DNA of 64,000 nt, from positions 1-64,000 of the forward strand of contig JADNYJ010000053.1 of assembly GCA_015501075.1 (NCBI GenBank), given 5' to 3'. The notes under the pieces are model-generated. The model was not told the DNA's origin. It was given only the letters and a program-made list of their open reading frames with translations, and did not search any database. Shown one piece after another: positions 32,608 through 44,456 of this stretch. A program made the position numbers and the translations under genes. The DNA is from Gymnopilus junonius. Taxonomy: Eukaryota; Basidiomycota; Agaricomycetes; Agaricales; Galerinaceae. Position 1 is the first letter of the stretch; each line of letters begins with the position of its first letter.

Positions 32608-35061
32608 TCAGATCCCTCTTCTTTCGAGTCCCCGTGGCGCAGCGCCAATAACCTCCATAAACTTCTCAAAGGTAATACGCTCGTTTATTGTTTCGAAGTC
32701 GGTAATCGGTCTCCCTTCTTGCATAAATGCTCTGATTGCTGATAGCGTCTCCGAATAGGTGATGAAGTGGAATAACCCATGCATTCCAGACATCTTTGAA
32801 CTCAGTGACGACGGATTTATAGATTTCAGATTTCTTGCCGATGGCCTTGTCAAAGAACGACTTCTTTTCCGCATATGCACCCCCATGGTCAAGCCATTTC
32901 TGAAGCTTTTGTGGAGTTTTAGTGTGTCGCCGTTTGTTCTTGAAATCATAGTGCACCGCAGCCCAGACAAGAATATAAAAGAACGATTCAAGGTCGTGTC
33001 GGTATGCATGCCCCCGATCCTCGCTGACATCCAAAAGGTCAAGGGCCATAAATGGAAGGGTCCCAGTCCGATGACTTGCTCCACTAGGCGAACTCTTATC
33101 TTTGTCGTTAATATTCACAGCCATATCGAAGTCGTTGAGTATGCCAAAGCTTTTCTGGCCAAAGCTTTTCTGAGCACCGTCCTCCAACTCGCTGCCTTCA
33201 GAATCGACCTCGGCCTTGTTTACAGGACGCCAAATCATGAGATTGTTCTCGCTAATATCGCGATGAAGGACCCGGCCCGTTGTATAAGCGTGATAATGAC
33301 CTAAGATTTAGAAGTTTGAAGCTTTAATGGAGGTTAATAGCTGAAGAAATGGTAACGTACATTCAATGCAGTCGAGGAATATTCTCTTGAATTCCTCGAC
33401 GTCGTCAGCTTCCCAGAGGTTTTTATACATATCGGAAACAAGAACATGCAAGTCCCTATCCTTGATAGGTTTCGTTGAATCTACTTCGGTAAGTTCCATC
33501 TTGGACCGCGGAATCCCAAGTTCAGCGCTGTTGTACGTAGCATGGAAAATAGGGTTCGGGAGATTGTTCGTCCAGGCGGGAATAGCTTTGCGGAGGGCCG
33601 CCAAAATGCCTCCTTCAGACTGTCGACTGGTGTATTGCCAACTTAGCTTAATCACGCAGTGGTCCCGATAGAGGCACTCGTTCATTGTATAAATTTGAAT
33701 AGCAGCAACGAGGGTTCCCCGTCCCATAATACCGCGGTATTTGAAAAGGAACTTCTTGATTTGGAAAATATAATCCTTCTGCGTGGGCGCTTGTTTGGGT
33801 AAACGGAAACATAGCGATGTCGATTCCTCATGGGCAGGTCGTTCGAGAGGCGAGATGCAGGCTTCGGTGACAGGAATTTCATGGTCAGATGGAGCTGTGA
33901 ACTCGTAGATATGGGGATTAAATCCAGAATGACTCATATCGGCTTGATCAAGGGCATACAGTGCCAGTGCAAGAAACTGAGCACCGTGAGCAGCGTCGTC
34001 AAGCTGGAAAGTTTGGGTCCGTATAACGGCGACCCGGTCAAAGTACCATAAACTGATTCTCGTCCCCTCAGCTAAAATCCCAGTAACAAAGTGGCGGTTG
34101 GAGGATCCAAAGCACTCCAAGATGTAACTGGCAACCTGGAGCTCATCTTGGGTGAGGCTAGTTCGATTGCGTTTGCGGTCTCGAGCGCCATTATTGTCTT
34201 CCGCACCATCGCGAGATCGCTTCTGACCCGGCTCTGCCTCCTTTGTGGATCCAGAAGTACTAGTCGAAGTAGAGGAGGATTGCTTCACTTTGGAACGTCG
34301 TTCAGACTTTTTGGGGCGTTTTTTAGCTTGCGGCGGGGGGTTTTCTAACTGTGAAGTACTACTCGAAGACGCCGCATTGCCTCCTTCTTCGGCGATCGTG
34401 TCGAGCCAGGATTTCGGCCCGTGGGGTTTTTTGAACTCCAGAGGCGCTTTTGCGAAGTGCCACCGAATATCCTCCATGGGCGTCCAAAAGCGCACGAGAT
34501 CTGGCTTGCGTCCAGTGAATTCACTGATAAGCATCGTTGTCCCCTTGCCATCCCAGAAATCAGTCTGTAATGAGCCCGGGTCCTTGTGAAGAATCGAACA
34601 GACTTTGGTCAGAAGGTACTGTGATATATCGCGAAAGGGCTTATGGAGGTCGATTTCTTTGCTCCTCGCGTATCCAAGTACGGATGTGTAGGAGGCCAGC
34701 TCCTCGGGTGAATGAGCAATGCTGCTGCTGATGATGGTATCGGCGTCGGTCTCGTCAAGGCCCCAGATGTTGGTCACGAAATGTTTGACAGAAACTGCTC
34801 TGTACGTATGGTTGTTAGTCTCTATCTTGAGAAATTTCTTCATCGTGTCCACGTCGTGTTGAACCATCGTGGAGGCACCTGCTCTGTATGGGGTTGACAT
34901 GTCTGAGTCGTCTGTATGGTAGACATATGAGGAATGAGAACCAAAATAAAGAGACTTCACTCACCTGAGGAGGTTTCTTGGGATGTATCGGACGTCGAAG
35001 AACGAGAGCGTGAACTAGAACGGGAAGCAGAGGAGCCAGACCGAGAACTTGAAGGCGACAT
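32608..35061 (-). CDS. FUNK1-type fungal protein kinase
   Basis: Three exons: 35061-34965, 34911-33361, 33300 downwards; introns of 53 and 60 nt with GT..AG. The start is chosen at MSPSSSRSGSSASRSSS, a Ser/Arg-rich leader. The N-terminal half carries a basic, Ser-rich linker (about residues 220-300). The catalytic loop reads LHRDISENN (His-Arg-Asp..Asn present), the metal motif is NDFDMA (DFD in place of DFG, usual in FUNK1), then TGTLPFMALDLL and HDLESFFYILVW. The family is expanded in mushroom-forming fungi; substrates are unknown. The 3' end is ambiguous: one frame stops at 32666, but the family-like C-terminus (DFETINERITFEKFMEVIG) is in another frame ending at 32608, so a frameshift near 32760 is likely. 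Confidence 0.85.
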
Positions 35062-36666
35062 GTTCGCAAAAGCCCTTTTTATAAGCAGGGCAGAACTGTG
35101 AAATTAGAAGAGGAGTCTTAATCGGGCTCGATCAGGAGGGAAAAGGAAGGACGCGACCAGAAATGTAAGTAAGCGACAGATGAAAGTTGTGAAGAATGAA
35201 CGCGAAATGCTCGTAAACAATGGCCGTTTGTTGATTGGTCAGGTGATCTCATTGTTTTTATGACAGATATTTCAAAGACCGGTCCCCGGACCTGCCTCCT
35301 GGTAGGCTTCTGACCCCAATTGATGCACCAAGTTGGCACAAAGTCGTGAAAAAAGTAGCATCCAGCTACCGGGCAAGACTGTTCGGTTCCAATTCTCAGG
35401 ACGACTGTTTGCTATTAATCCAGATCTTTTCGATGGGAAGATTAGCCGTTAAGATCCCTCTCTGACAAGGGTTCGAACTTCGAAGCAGACTTGTAGTAAA
35501 GAAGTAAATTGCCGAGGACTCAGGTAACACGTCAGATTCTGTAAATTGCAAATGCTATCTGAATCGAAGAAACATGGTCGATCGAACAATTTTCTGCCTA
35601 ATCGAAGCTGTACAGATCCCTTCTTGTATGGCCTAGCAGACAATTTTCCTCTGGGGTGCGAGGAATTTCTATTGTGAGTATCTAGTCTCGCAGACAGACT
35701 GCAAACTGGAAGTGATTGGCGCATGACGATCTCAATTGAATTCGGGCAGCATCATCAGGACTCCTAAGCGAAGGTACTGAGTATAAGGGTCTTTTGCAAC
35801 CGTGCACCTTCTTGTTCCGTTTGCTGTCGAGAAACCAAAAGAAATATTAAATCGGTTCAATTTCGGGAGGGCGCTTCGACTCAGGACTCAAAATGAAGGA
35901 TCAGAAGGTTTGTCGCGGAATTATGTTTGTTAGCACTCATGTCACTTTACTGGACCTTGTTTGACATCCGCTCCTGGAAAGTCGAATGAGGTACATAGCA
36001 TTACAATTGATCGATAGCAGCTTAATAGCGTAACTCTGAAGACGAGAGAATGTCACGGTGAGAATGCAATCAAAATGTTCCTGACCCGATTTTTCTACGA
36101 TAGAACAGTGTCTGCCTGGTTCGATGATTCTTCGAAGGCGATCAGAATGAAATTCAAGTCCACTTCTCAGTCCACCTCGTGTAGATAGTGTGGAAAACCC
36201 TTGTAACGAGAGTTGATCGGGATATCTTGAAGCCATAGATTCTAGAAGTGTCACTTCGATTCCTGGTCAGTCAAGCCTTGTATGGTAATTCTCCTCTTGA
36301 GTAAGCATGTGGCACATCACATTCCGATGTTAATTAGGAAAATATATCGACGTAATGAAAGCAGAGAAGACACAGCGCGTAGTCGGGGAACGGAAGATAA
36401 TCCATCAACAAGGGTGATAGCCAGCCGTTTGAAATCAGTGTGCGAATTACCCTCCTCAAAATGAATTTCCCATATTGAGCACTAGGTCATTCGAAGCCAC
36501 TCAGGAAAACACATCGAATCTTATCGATTTGATTTCAAAATATAACAGTCTTTGTACGGTTTGGGGCTAGCCAAAAATTAAGTTTCTTGGCTTTTTCCTT
36601 GCATCCATGCGGCAGTGCAGTTCACATGTCAGACGGCCAGAAATTAAGGGAAAAAAAGGCATTTCA
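35062..36666. other. Upstream region of the FUNK1 gene, no other gene seen
   Basis: CpG-normal DNA. Open frames here are short and have no recognisable family. The FUNK1 promoter is expected within the first few hundred bases. Confidence 0.4.
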
Positions 36667-37313
36667 AATTTCAGTTGTGGCCTACATCCCTTCTCTGACG
36701 GCTGAAACATGAGCACGCTTACGCGTGTCGGTCCGTGATCCTAGGTCCTGGTTCGTCATTTCCATGGAAGTATTTACCGCCTTGTGGTATACTTAACCGT
36801 TTTGATTTCATCCCAGTACACCCCCTTCACTCAGCACCTTGCACTCCTGTCTTTCAGCCTGTTATTGTTTAAGTTGGTGGCTCGATGACGGACTTGTAGG
36901 ACTACTTTATTCAGCGCACAAAGAAGCGTCATGTAAATTTATTTTGTTTCAAATTTCACCATAAAAGGGGTTCATGCAGCCTCCCACGGACGTATTACGG
37001 ACTGACTCTGCGACCTGATAATTTTGTAAGTACCATCAGGAACTTTTCCTCTCCCTCAAGAAGTGTTCTTTAATTTTACTCACCCACCACCATCCCCTGT
37101 GATAATGAAGAATCCAAATTCTGAATGTGAGATTCTTATTATCTGCAACTTTTCCTTCGAGTTCTTATTGTGCTGACCAACTTCAAAATATAGAAATAAC
37201 ATAGTTCACCATCGATCATACCACTCAAGCCATGGCCGCGTCAACAATTTCAGTTGTAGCCTACATCCCTTCTCTGATGGCTGAAACATGAACACACTTA
37301 CGTGTGTCGGTCC
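36667..37313 (+). repeat. 68-bp direct repeat pair
   Basis: Positions 36667-36734 and 37246-37313 share a 68-bp sequence beginning AATTTCAGTTGTRGCCTACA. The differences are about five transitions, most of them CG versus TG/CA. The spacer (about 510 bp) holds no recognised gene. Confidence 0.8.
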
Positions 37314-37439
37314 TAGGTCTCTTCCGCTGTGACGTGTTCCTAAAGCTTTAAATTTACTAATTTCAGGTCATTACCACACCTGGTTGCATCTAGTCTTTTC
37401 AATAGACTTATCAATGAATTATTCACTTGTCTCTTTTTT

Positions 37440-37690
37440 TAATATGCGCAAAAACCTTTCGGAAGCTGAAGATATTGGAGAATTCAAGAGAATATTCATA
37501 GACTGCATTGAATGTAAGTCGACATTTCTTCCACTGTAATTCATCTGCATCCTGAGCATCCTGAGGGTTTCGAACTTCCAAACCGTAGGTCACTATCACG
37601 CTTATTCAACGTGTCGAGTCCTTCATCGTCATATTAGCGAGAACAATCTCATGATTTGGCACCTTGACAGCGAGGTCAGGCAATGAGTCA
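37440..37690 (+). pseudogene. FUNK1 fragment retaining an intron
   Basis: Reads GEFKRIFIDCIEC, then a 70-nt GT..AG intron, then HYHAYSTCRVLHRHISENNLM, matching residues around the second intron of the FUNK1 gene at 33.2-33.4 kb. The catalytic Asp is replaced (HRH in place of HRD). The retained intron shows that it arose by DNA duplication, not by retroposition. It ends abruptly next to the F-box pseudogene. Confidence 0.8.
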
Positions 37691-38019
37691 GACCTTCAGG
37701 GCAGTCGGGTAAATCGGCAATGTTCGCCCGAGCTTTCCTCCACAGTAAAGAAGGTGAATGAGACATTGGGGCTTTTCTGACATTTCTTGGTTGTGCGAGC
37801 TAATTGGAGTAAATCCAAAGGCTTAAGGAAAGAAAAGATCTTGTATTCCAATTCGTAGTTAGCATACGTATGTAAAAAAAATTGGCGACAGCTTACAATG
37901 TCCTCCGGTATTTCCCATATCTGTCGGAGAGCACCTTTGAGTACTTTCTTTGGTGTAGGCTGGTTATCAATGGTATGGTTATCAAGGATCAGCTTGTGTT
38001 TCCTTCTCTGCCTGTTCAC
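37690..38019 (-). pseudogene. F-box protein fragment
   Basis: Reading GALRQIWEIPEDI, a probable 55-60-nt intron, then IFSFLKPLDLLQLARTTK, a typical F-box helix pair. A one-base shift follows; the family-like text WRKARANIADLPDCPEGL is in the next frame up to the break at about 37690. F-box proteins recruit substrates to SCF ubiquitin ligases. The copy is truncated tail-to-tail against the FUNK1 fragment. Confidence 0.65.
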
Positions 38020-39295
38020 ATCCTCAGGCTCGTCTTCGTGTTCTTCTGAATAATTTTTTGGACTTTGCAGTAATAAGCGGTGAGAACGTCACCGCATTCG
38101 TAGCACGGAGGAGACGCAAAACCTTCGTGCACTGAGCTTTATAGAGAAGCAAACAATGTGAACAAATACGGGGCCATGTATTGGAGCAAAAACGTCAAGA
38201 CAAAAAAACCATCAATTTCCGCGCAAAGGGGCTCAGAAGGCCAAAGCAGAGTTGGAAAGAAGGCCTTTGATACAGAAAGGCAAGGTACCAGTAAGTATTA
38301 GAAATAACTTTTGTGTTGGTGCGCTAATAGTTATACAGTTGTCATGCGTCCTCCGTTGCAGTCGAACCTAGCTCATTAAGCGAAATGTAAGAATTTTGAA
38401 CAACGGCAGCATTACCTGCAACCATGGCTCATTCCTTTCCCTCCCCACAGTGCAACTGCCCAGCCTTCACAGTACAAATCCAATTTTTGATGATGTACAG
38501 CAGGGCAGACCTGACACGAAGAGAAGAGCTGACTGGGGTAATTGAGGGTGACTGTTTTAAATGTTTGAGAATTCAGAGGTAAGGATCAATGGTGTCGTCA
38601 TGACTGTTCATGGCAATCAAGAAGACGTGGTGTTGCAGTTTATGTTTCGAGGAAAGGCTGCTGGTAAGAGCGCGCTCAGCGCATACAAAGGCCAAAGGGA
38701 GTCCTAGATCATGATGGCGATTCCGAAGCAACACGAGCAAGCGGAACGGAGCTCGTGTACACGTGGGACCATATTTAAACTCCGACGTGCAGCCGTCGGC
38801 AAGTGATCCTCGACCAACAAACCTATACCCGCGTCTTGTCTGTGACTCTCAGCTGTCCTCAACCATAGTCAGCAGTGCTGGCATAACGATGGCACTGGTA
38901 TCCAACTGGCACCTGGACGGCAGATGGTACATATGTGGAATCTTCCGAGAGTGACGTTCGCTATGAGAAAGACACGCTGTATCAGGCTATGCGCTGTAAA
39001 CGGATTGATCTGCTGTCTTTTGTCGAAATTTCGTCGTTCCCTCTTGACTATAATTATGCGACCTGTTGATCTAAATTTAAACCAGCCTAGTTCTAATTTT
39101 ATCACATCGTTACATTTACGCACACAGATCAAGGTGAAAAAATGATCCTTGTCATATACTTATCAGTAAATCTAGGTTAATAATTTACGCTTTGAGAACC
39201 ATGGGCACATTTTGGCACATTTTGGTATGGCGCATCAGGGACAAGCGATAAAAATACATGCACGCGCTTGAGGAGACATTACAGGCGTCCACATA
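38020..39295. other. No recognisable gene
   Basis: Short open frames only. It lies inside the inverted-repeat bracket, right of the F-box pseudogene. Confidence 0.35.
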
Positions 39296-39673
39296 TGACA
39301 GCTGTCTGTATAAGCTAAGTGTCCAAGTTCCGAGCGATCCTACTGATAAACGCAGTGCTTGGCCGACGTACACAAGGAATTTTATTTCACATGAAGTTGG
39401 CGTCGCTGGATGATAAAAGTTGGCAACTTTGACTGTTTGAGTAGGAAAATACAAATAGTACAACTTGAAGATATGGGCCGGACTGCCAATATATGAATTA
39501 GAATTCAATAACACGTCCCCTGAGACTTCCTGTAGTAGGCTTTAATCATTCTCTCTGGCTAAATCTTCGGCGATAGATTTCCATCCAGAGTACTCGTTCC
39601 TGGCCTGCTAACCTGAGTAGAGTCAGTCTCTCATGTCTCAACTTCGCTAATCTTCATCCGACGTCAAAATCAA
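39296..39673 (-). repeat. Right arm of inverted repeat bracketing the FUNK1 region
   Basis: Reverse complement of 32224-32595 with scattered substitutions and small indels. Together the arms enclose about 6.7 kb of unique DNA. Confidence 0.88.
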
Positions 39674-39821
39674 CTGTTCTAACAATCAAATTCATAAAAA
39701 ACACCGGGATATCAGAAGAGTATTTAAGACGGAAAGAGAGAGCCATACCTCTAAGAACACAAACATTCTACTTAAGCATCCGCCCCAGACAAAGTCTTTC
39801 GCACACTCAAAGCCAAACACA

Positions 39822-40058
39822 ATGCGCTTCTCATTCTCATTCATCGTTCTCGCTGCGCTTAGCATCATGCGCGCCGCCGCTGAAACGCCTTGCGAACAGA
39901 ACTGCACCAACGTGTTCGACGCTTGCATTGAAGCAGGCATCCCCTTCAGCACCTGGTAAGCAAATAATCATGGATTTTCTAGTTTAAAAGAGTCAACACT
40001 TACCAGAACCTTTAGTCAAGTTGAAAATTTCTCATGCGTTGATGGCTGTCCAGTTTGA
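39822..40058 (+). CDS. Predicted small secreted cysteine-rich protein
   Basis: Two exons, 39822-39955 and 40016-40058, around a 60-nt GT..AG intron, give 58 residues. The start ATG follows AAACACA, and a TATTTAAG box lies about 100 bp upstream. Residues 1-20 form a hydrophobic signal peptide (MRFSFSFIVLAALSIMRAAA). The mature part has six cysteines spaced C-x3-C-x7-C-x10-C-x6-C-x3-C, fitting three disulfides, and ends FSCVDGCPV. The predicted splice joins TG to T and creates a Cys, after which the frame closes quickly, which supports the model. No known family was recognised; role unknown, possibly an effector-like or developmental secreted protein. Confidence 0.65.
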
Positions 40059-40867
40059 TTTGACTGCCAGACATCTAGAGGAAAGCAAAACATAGCTGGT
40101 GGTGGTCTATTATTTGAGAAGTAGGAGGGTCGAAGACGTCGCGGTCATGGTTTCCTTTTCCCTTTGATGTAGTGGCAGAAAGATGATATCAAACGGATTT
40201 AAAGCAGAAAGAAAAACACAGACTGGAGCATACTAGAGAGAGTAAAACATCCGAGCTTGCAAGGAGAACATAAAATATTCCGCCGACGTGCATGAAGGAT
40301 AACACCAACAACAAGCAAGAATGCAAAGACCGCAAAGACAAATGTTGAAGGCGCCCATTCAGATCGGCACACTACAGAAGGAAAACTAAAGACATTTCAA
40401 ACGGAGGCATGCTTTAGAGAGTCATGCGAAAATCATTGGGAGAAGACGCATATATGATGCTACGATAGCCAGAGAAGAGTTGGTGCCTAATGCTGAGATT
40501 ATCGCGAATGAGTGCCAGTTCTTGACACAACGAACTATGCTGGAACAGCCAGAGGAGGAAGATACACATCAGCGAAAGGACGCGATGGAGGGAAGGAAAC
40601 GGTCAATTGGTCTGTGTGTGGAATGACGCCCTGGTAGCAAGGCCTACTAAAATTAGAAGTCCCGAGGTTCGAACCCCATTGTAGTCAAATAGGCCAGCAT
40701 TTGCTTACACGAAAATCCAGGCCTGTATACGCCGCGACAGAGAACAAGATGTTTTCTAGTAGAATGTAATATGTCTAAAACATAGTAGATATGTGTACAG
40801 ATCGAAGTTTATAAAACAAAGGAGAGGCCGAAGTCGACAAAACCGAAGTTCAGGAGCCCAGATAAGA
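40059..40867. other. Spacer with a degenerate tRNA-like sequence
   Basis: At about 40625-40690 there is a box A-like TGGTAGCAAGG and a box B-like GGTTCGAACCCC, but the stems do not pair as in a tRNA. It may be the head of a SINE. Nothing else is recognised. Confidence 0.4.
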
Positions 40868-42048
40868 TCAGATGTCGATGCGTGGAGTTTCCGCAGCCAA
40901 ACGAAAGGCCTTCCAGTCATCGCATATATATGGCACGAAGAAGTAGCACCAGCAGAACAAATGCATGTAGAATATAATGGTGAAACCAAAGGAGGCGACC
41001 TTCAACACTTCGAGCTTCTTGCTGGGTTCGACTACCACATCGTCTGATTTGGGTTTGTAACTCATCAGGAAATATGCTCTCGCCACCATCATCATTCCCA
41101 ATGTCAACTCGCATATAGCATGGGAGAGCTGCGTTTGGGACTGCGATCCATACCTACCAGTCCATGGAAAGGGAGGTCCGAATTTCAAGAATGAGTATAA
41201 GCGGCGGGATAAAGACACAATGACATCGTACCATAGTATATCGCCAGCCCAAAAGCACCTCGGCCAATGTTGGTGATGATCCTAGACTTGAATACCGATA
41301 TCAATCGTTCGTGTTATTGTAGGCGAAGGAAGAAATCGTACAAAAATGAGTTTCCAGTTCGTATCATAATCCACCCTCTCGCAGCATGTCTTGTACCCCG
41401 ATGAAGTTCATCGATATCGCCCGAGCCATTCTTCGCCATGGGTTCCTTTCTGGATTCAAAGTATTCGACGTCTGCAGAAGGTACCTTCATCAACACGCGC
41501 TTTTAGTAGATTGAGCGAGATGCTCACTTTCTTCGGCATTGTATGCGAGGTGAGAAAGGGCGGTCAGCGGACGGCAAAAGAAGAGGCGCAGCGCACAGGG
41601 AAAAGGAAGGAAGAGAAGCTATAGGTGGTTGACGGAGAGTAACCCGCTTTTTCAAGCGACCATTGAGTGATCGAGCGTTAAACGCATGATGATGTCAGAA
41701 CATGTACCGCTCACCTATTTAGAAAGGTCCTCAAAACGACAAAAGCATCTGTCACTGTGATTAATATCCAGCTGTAAAGTTAAGCCACCCAATTTGGGGC
41801 TCAATGACAGGGATGTCTAAGGAGCCATACTCAGAACACGTTGAGCCGAAACAACGGACGAGCACGAGCGCGCACAGCGAAATATTCGTCCATACAACGA
41901 GTATATGCGCGTATACGACACCGAGATAGCTGGTGAGTCTTCGCGTTAGCACCAAGGACCAAACAGCCGGGAAGGACCAAGCACAGTCCCAGTAGATATG
42001 AAGGTCAATAGAAGTATATGCAGGATAGACAAAATCAGAGGAATTCAT
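40868..42048 (-). pseudogene. Multi-pass membrane protein, copy B (frameshifted)
   Basis: The exon series starts at about 42048 (MNSSDFVYPAYTS). Predicted transmembrane stretches include VVYAHILVVWTNISLCALVL and ILITVTDAFVVLRTFL. Later exons read SRIITNIGRGAFGLAIYYG and, in the last, THAICELTLGMMMV-like text (QLSHAICELTLGMMMVARAY) and FYMHLFCWCYFFVPYICDDW. The last exon matches copy C, but one base is missing after the Arg-Ser-Pro codons at its start (about 41150), shifting the frame. The family is not recognised. The duplicate at 13.8-16.1 kb is colinear with it. Confidence 0.6.
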
Positions 42049-42388
42049 AGCACCAGAAGACCCAAGACGAGCCAAACACTGAGCATTGTGGCTTAGGCTG
42101 TCATCAACAGACTGCCCAGTGCTTCCCCAGTGCTTGCCGCCGAAACAGGCGGCTTGGCCCGTGCGCAGAAAGAAGTCCACGAATCGGTCTGGGCCATCCG
42201 TGATCCGTCCTTCCATCAATCCAATTGAAAATGCTTACGTTCGAATCCCAGCGTAGCCAGATTATCCTCGAACGCGCTTTCACTACAAAGGACAAGGTAT
42301 ATCTCGCAAAGAATTTATAAACGAGACGAAACTGAGATGATAATGATAAGAAGAACAACGTCAAGGAGCCCAAGCCAAAGACAAAAAG

Positions 42389-43314
42389 TTACACAAATTC
42401 AGCCGCCTGATTAAAGGATTTCCAGTCGTTCCAGAAATAAGGCATGAAAAAGAAAAGCCAACAAAGGATGTATATACCATAGAGTATGTTGAAAAGATAA
42501 GTCGAGGATTTAATCTTGCGAAACGAGGCTTCTCGACCAAGAAGACGGTTCTCCAACAGTTCAAATTTCTTGTCGGGGTCGGCGACTGCGTCCAGTGCTT
42601 CTGAATCCTCTTTGCAGCAATTCGAGAAGTGAATCTCTGTAAACATCATGAGTGCCAGTGCCACCTCGCACAAGCTGTAAACGAGCTGGGTATAGGGACT
42701 TCGGTTCATGCCTAAGAGGGGCAGATCCGAACGTCAGAGGTTTGAATTAGTGGTCTGACAGGATAAAGCTCTTACCAAGCACCATCGCTACTCCCATTCC
42801 TCCCCTACTGCTATAATTGACAACCTTAATCTTTTCATTCAAGTATCAGTAACTACTCGATGTCGAACAATAGAGAGATCATACAAAGAAAATCCTCTTT
42901 GACATCTTTTCGCCTAGTAAGTCACGGCGAGTCGTGTATTCCTGCTGCAGTTTACTGATATCGACGGAATCCTTTTCCAGCGTAGGAACGTTGTGGACCG
43001 TTAGAGAATCTGATGACTGTATTGGTGTACTCGTCAGCCAGCGTCTTAGGGTAAATATGAAATCTCACCTTTTCCGCCATTAAACTCCCAAGGAAGATCA
43101 CTGCAAGCCAGAAAACAGAGATAAGGATGTGGTGCACACGCCGAACGGAGGGAAGGATGCTTGGAGGGAATTGACAAAACGCAACCCACCTTTTCAATAA
43201 ACGCACAGGCCACTTGAGTGATCGAGCGTTAAGAAAGAAGGGGTTGCATGGCGATGACGTCAGAGCACAAATACTACGACTGTCCTGAGGACTGCTGTAA
43301 CTCCTATGGTACAT
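42389..43314 (-). CDS. Multi-pass membrane protein, copy C
   Basis: Paralogue of copy B. Exons on the minus strand include HILISVFWLAVIFLGSLMAEK (TM helix), a soluble exon with VDISKLQQEYTTRRDLLGEK, a short exon IKVVNYSSRGGMGVAMVLG, and the last exon MNRSPYTQLVYSLCEVALAL... ending DWKSFNQAAEFV at 42389, with a TM helix YGIYILCWLFFFMPYF. Introns are short with GT..AG. The N-terminal start is uncertain. The family is unnamed as far as I can tell; the function is unknown. No disabling change was noticed in the exons read. Confidence 0.6.
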
Positions 43315-43451
43315 AATATGAGCAGGGAATAAAACTCAAAGGGGTGATGGTACATCATAATTGAGCACGAAATAAATCCGTAATGACTGGTACCAAGACT
43401 AGAAAAAAAAGAATGCGCATACATAAATTCCATCCAGTTTTCAGGATTACT

Positions 43452-44456
43452 TCAGTCACGTTCATGATACTTGAACCATGGATCGTGTACAATTTCCGCA
43501 GCGCTAGGCCGTAACGTGGGGTCTAGGATTAATATCTTCTTTAGCAGCGCGATCGACAGGTCTACATCTGCTTCATCGGAACAAGCCAGGCATACACGCT
43601 CCCGACAGGTCGCCCACCACGCATTTGCACTATTGGGTGATACCTCGGACGGATTACTTAGGCTGGCGTGCCAAATTTCCCATCCCGGTGGTAAGACGTC
43701 TGCCATTTCGACCATGGCATATGGAACGGGTTTCATAAAGAAGAGTGCTGAGCCAACAACAATTTCAAAAATCTACGAGTAGATATCAAATTGATAAGAG
43801 GCGAAGATAAATAAGTTATAGACGCATACCGCAGTGCCCAGGGCCCAAATATCGGCCGAAGGCTCGATGGCTGGGTTCTCAACCTTCTCGACGTTAAATG
43901 AAAATGCAACTTCAGGTGGGCAGGCTACCCTCGCGCATTGGAAGACTGGAGACGAAGTGCTATTTCATGAGCTTCCAAGTTCGTACTGTGTTATTAATGT
44001 AAATTTGAAGTGAATCAGAAACGGAAACATACCGGCGCCAAAGTCCAACAGCTTCATCCTAGGAGGATCTGACGGAGCGAGCGTTGTGTAGTATGAGTGA
44101 TATCACACTGTTCGACTACATAAAGAGGCAATGCCGATGTTTGATGTACATCGGACGTAGTCAGAACGATGGTAACGTTGTACGGACTGAGCTCCTGCAT
44201 AATGTCTTCTGGGGTCTGTTTCGCCAGTTGGGAGAAAGCGACACCCATATTTCCGACATGAAGATCTGGGTGATGATGAAAATAACAATTTAAATAGAAG
44301 AAAAAGAGTATATCACCGTGAACTAGATGAGCTGAGAAAGTCGCCAATAGTAATAGGGTGATAACCACCAGGACCATACCGGCACTTCTCCTCTGTAGTC
44401 TGCAAGGAGGTGAAGTGGAAGTCATCAGGTTCTAAACTGGGTGATACAGACGCCAT
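43452..44456 (-). pseudogene. SRPK-like kinase with deleted N-lobe (K1)
   Basis: The start MASVSPSLEPDDFHFTSL (ATG 44456-44454) leads into EEKCRYGPGGYHPITIGDFL, the usual beginning of SR-protein-kinase-like proteins. The ATP-binding N-lobe is then missing. The sequence jumps to the catalytic loop HHPDLHVGNMGVAF, followed by MKLLDFGAG, PSADIWALGTA, IFEIVVGSALFF and the C-lobe end LLKKILILDPTLRPSAAEIV. Introns separate the C-lobe exons. Without the P-loop and the Lys of beta-3 it cannot be an active kinase. It is a truncated paralogue of K2 next door. Confidence 0.7.

Noticed and set aside
42225..42260. Possible tRNA (GTTCGAATCCC box B-like)
   Set aside because: No box A at the right distance and no cloverleaf pairing on either strand.
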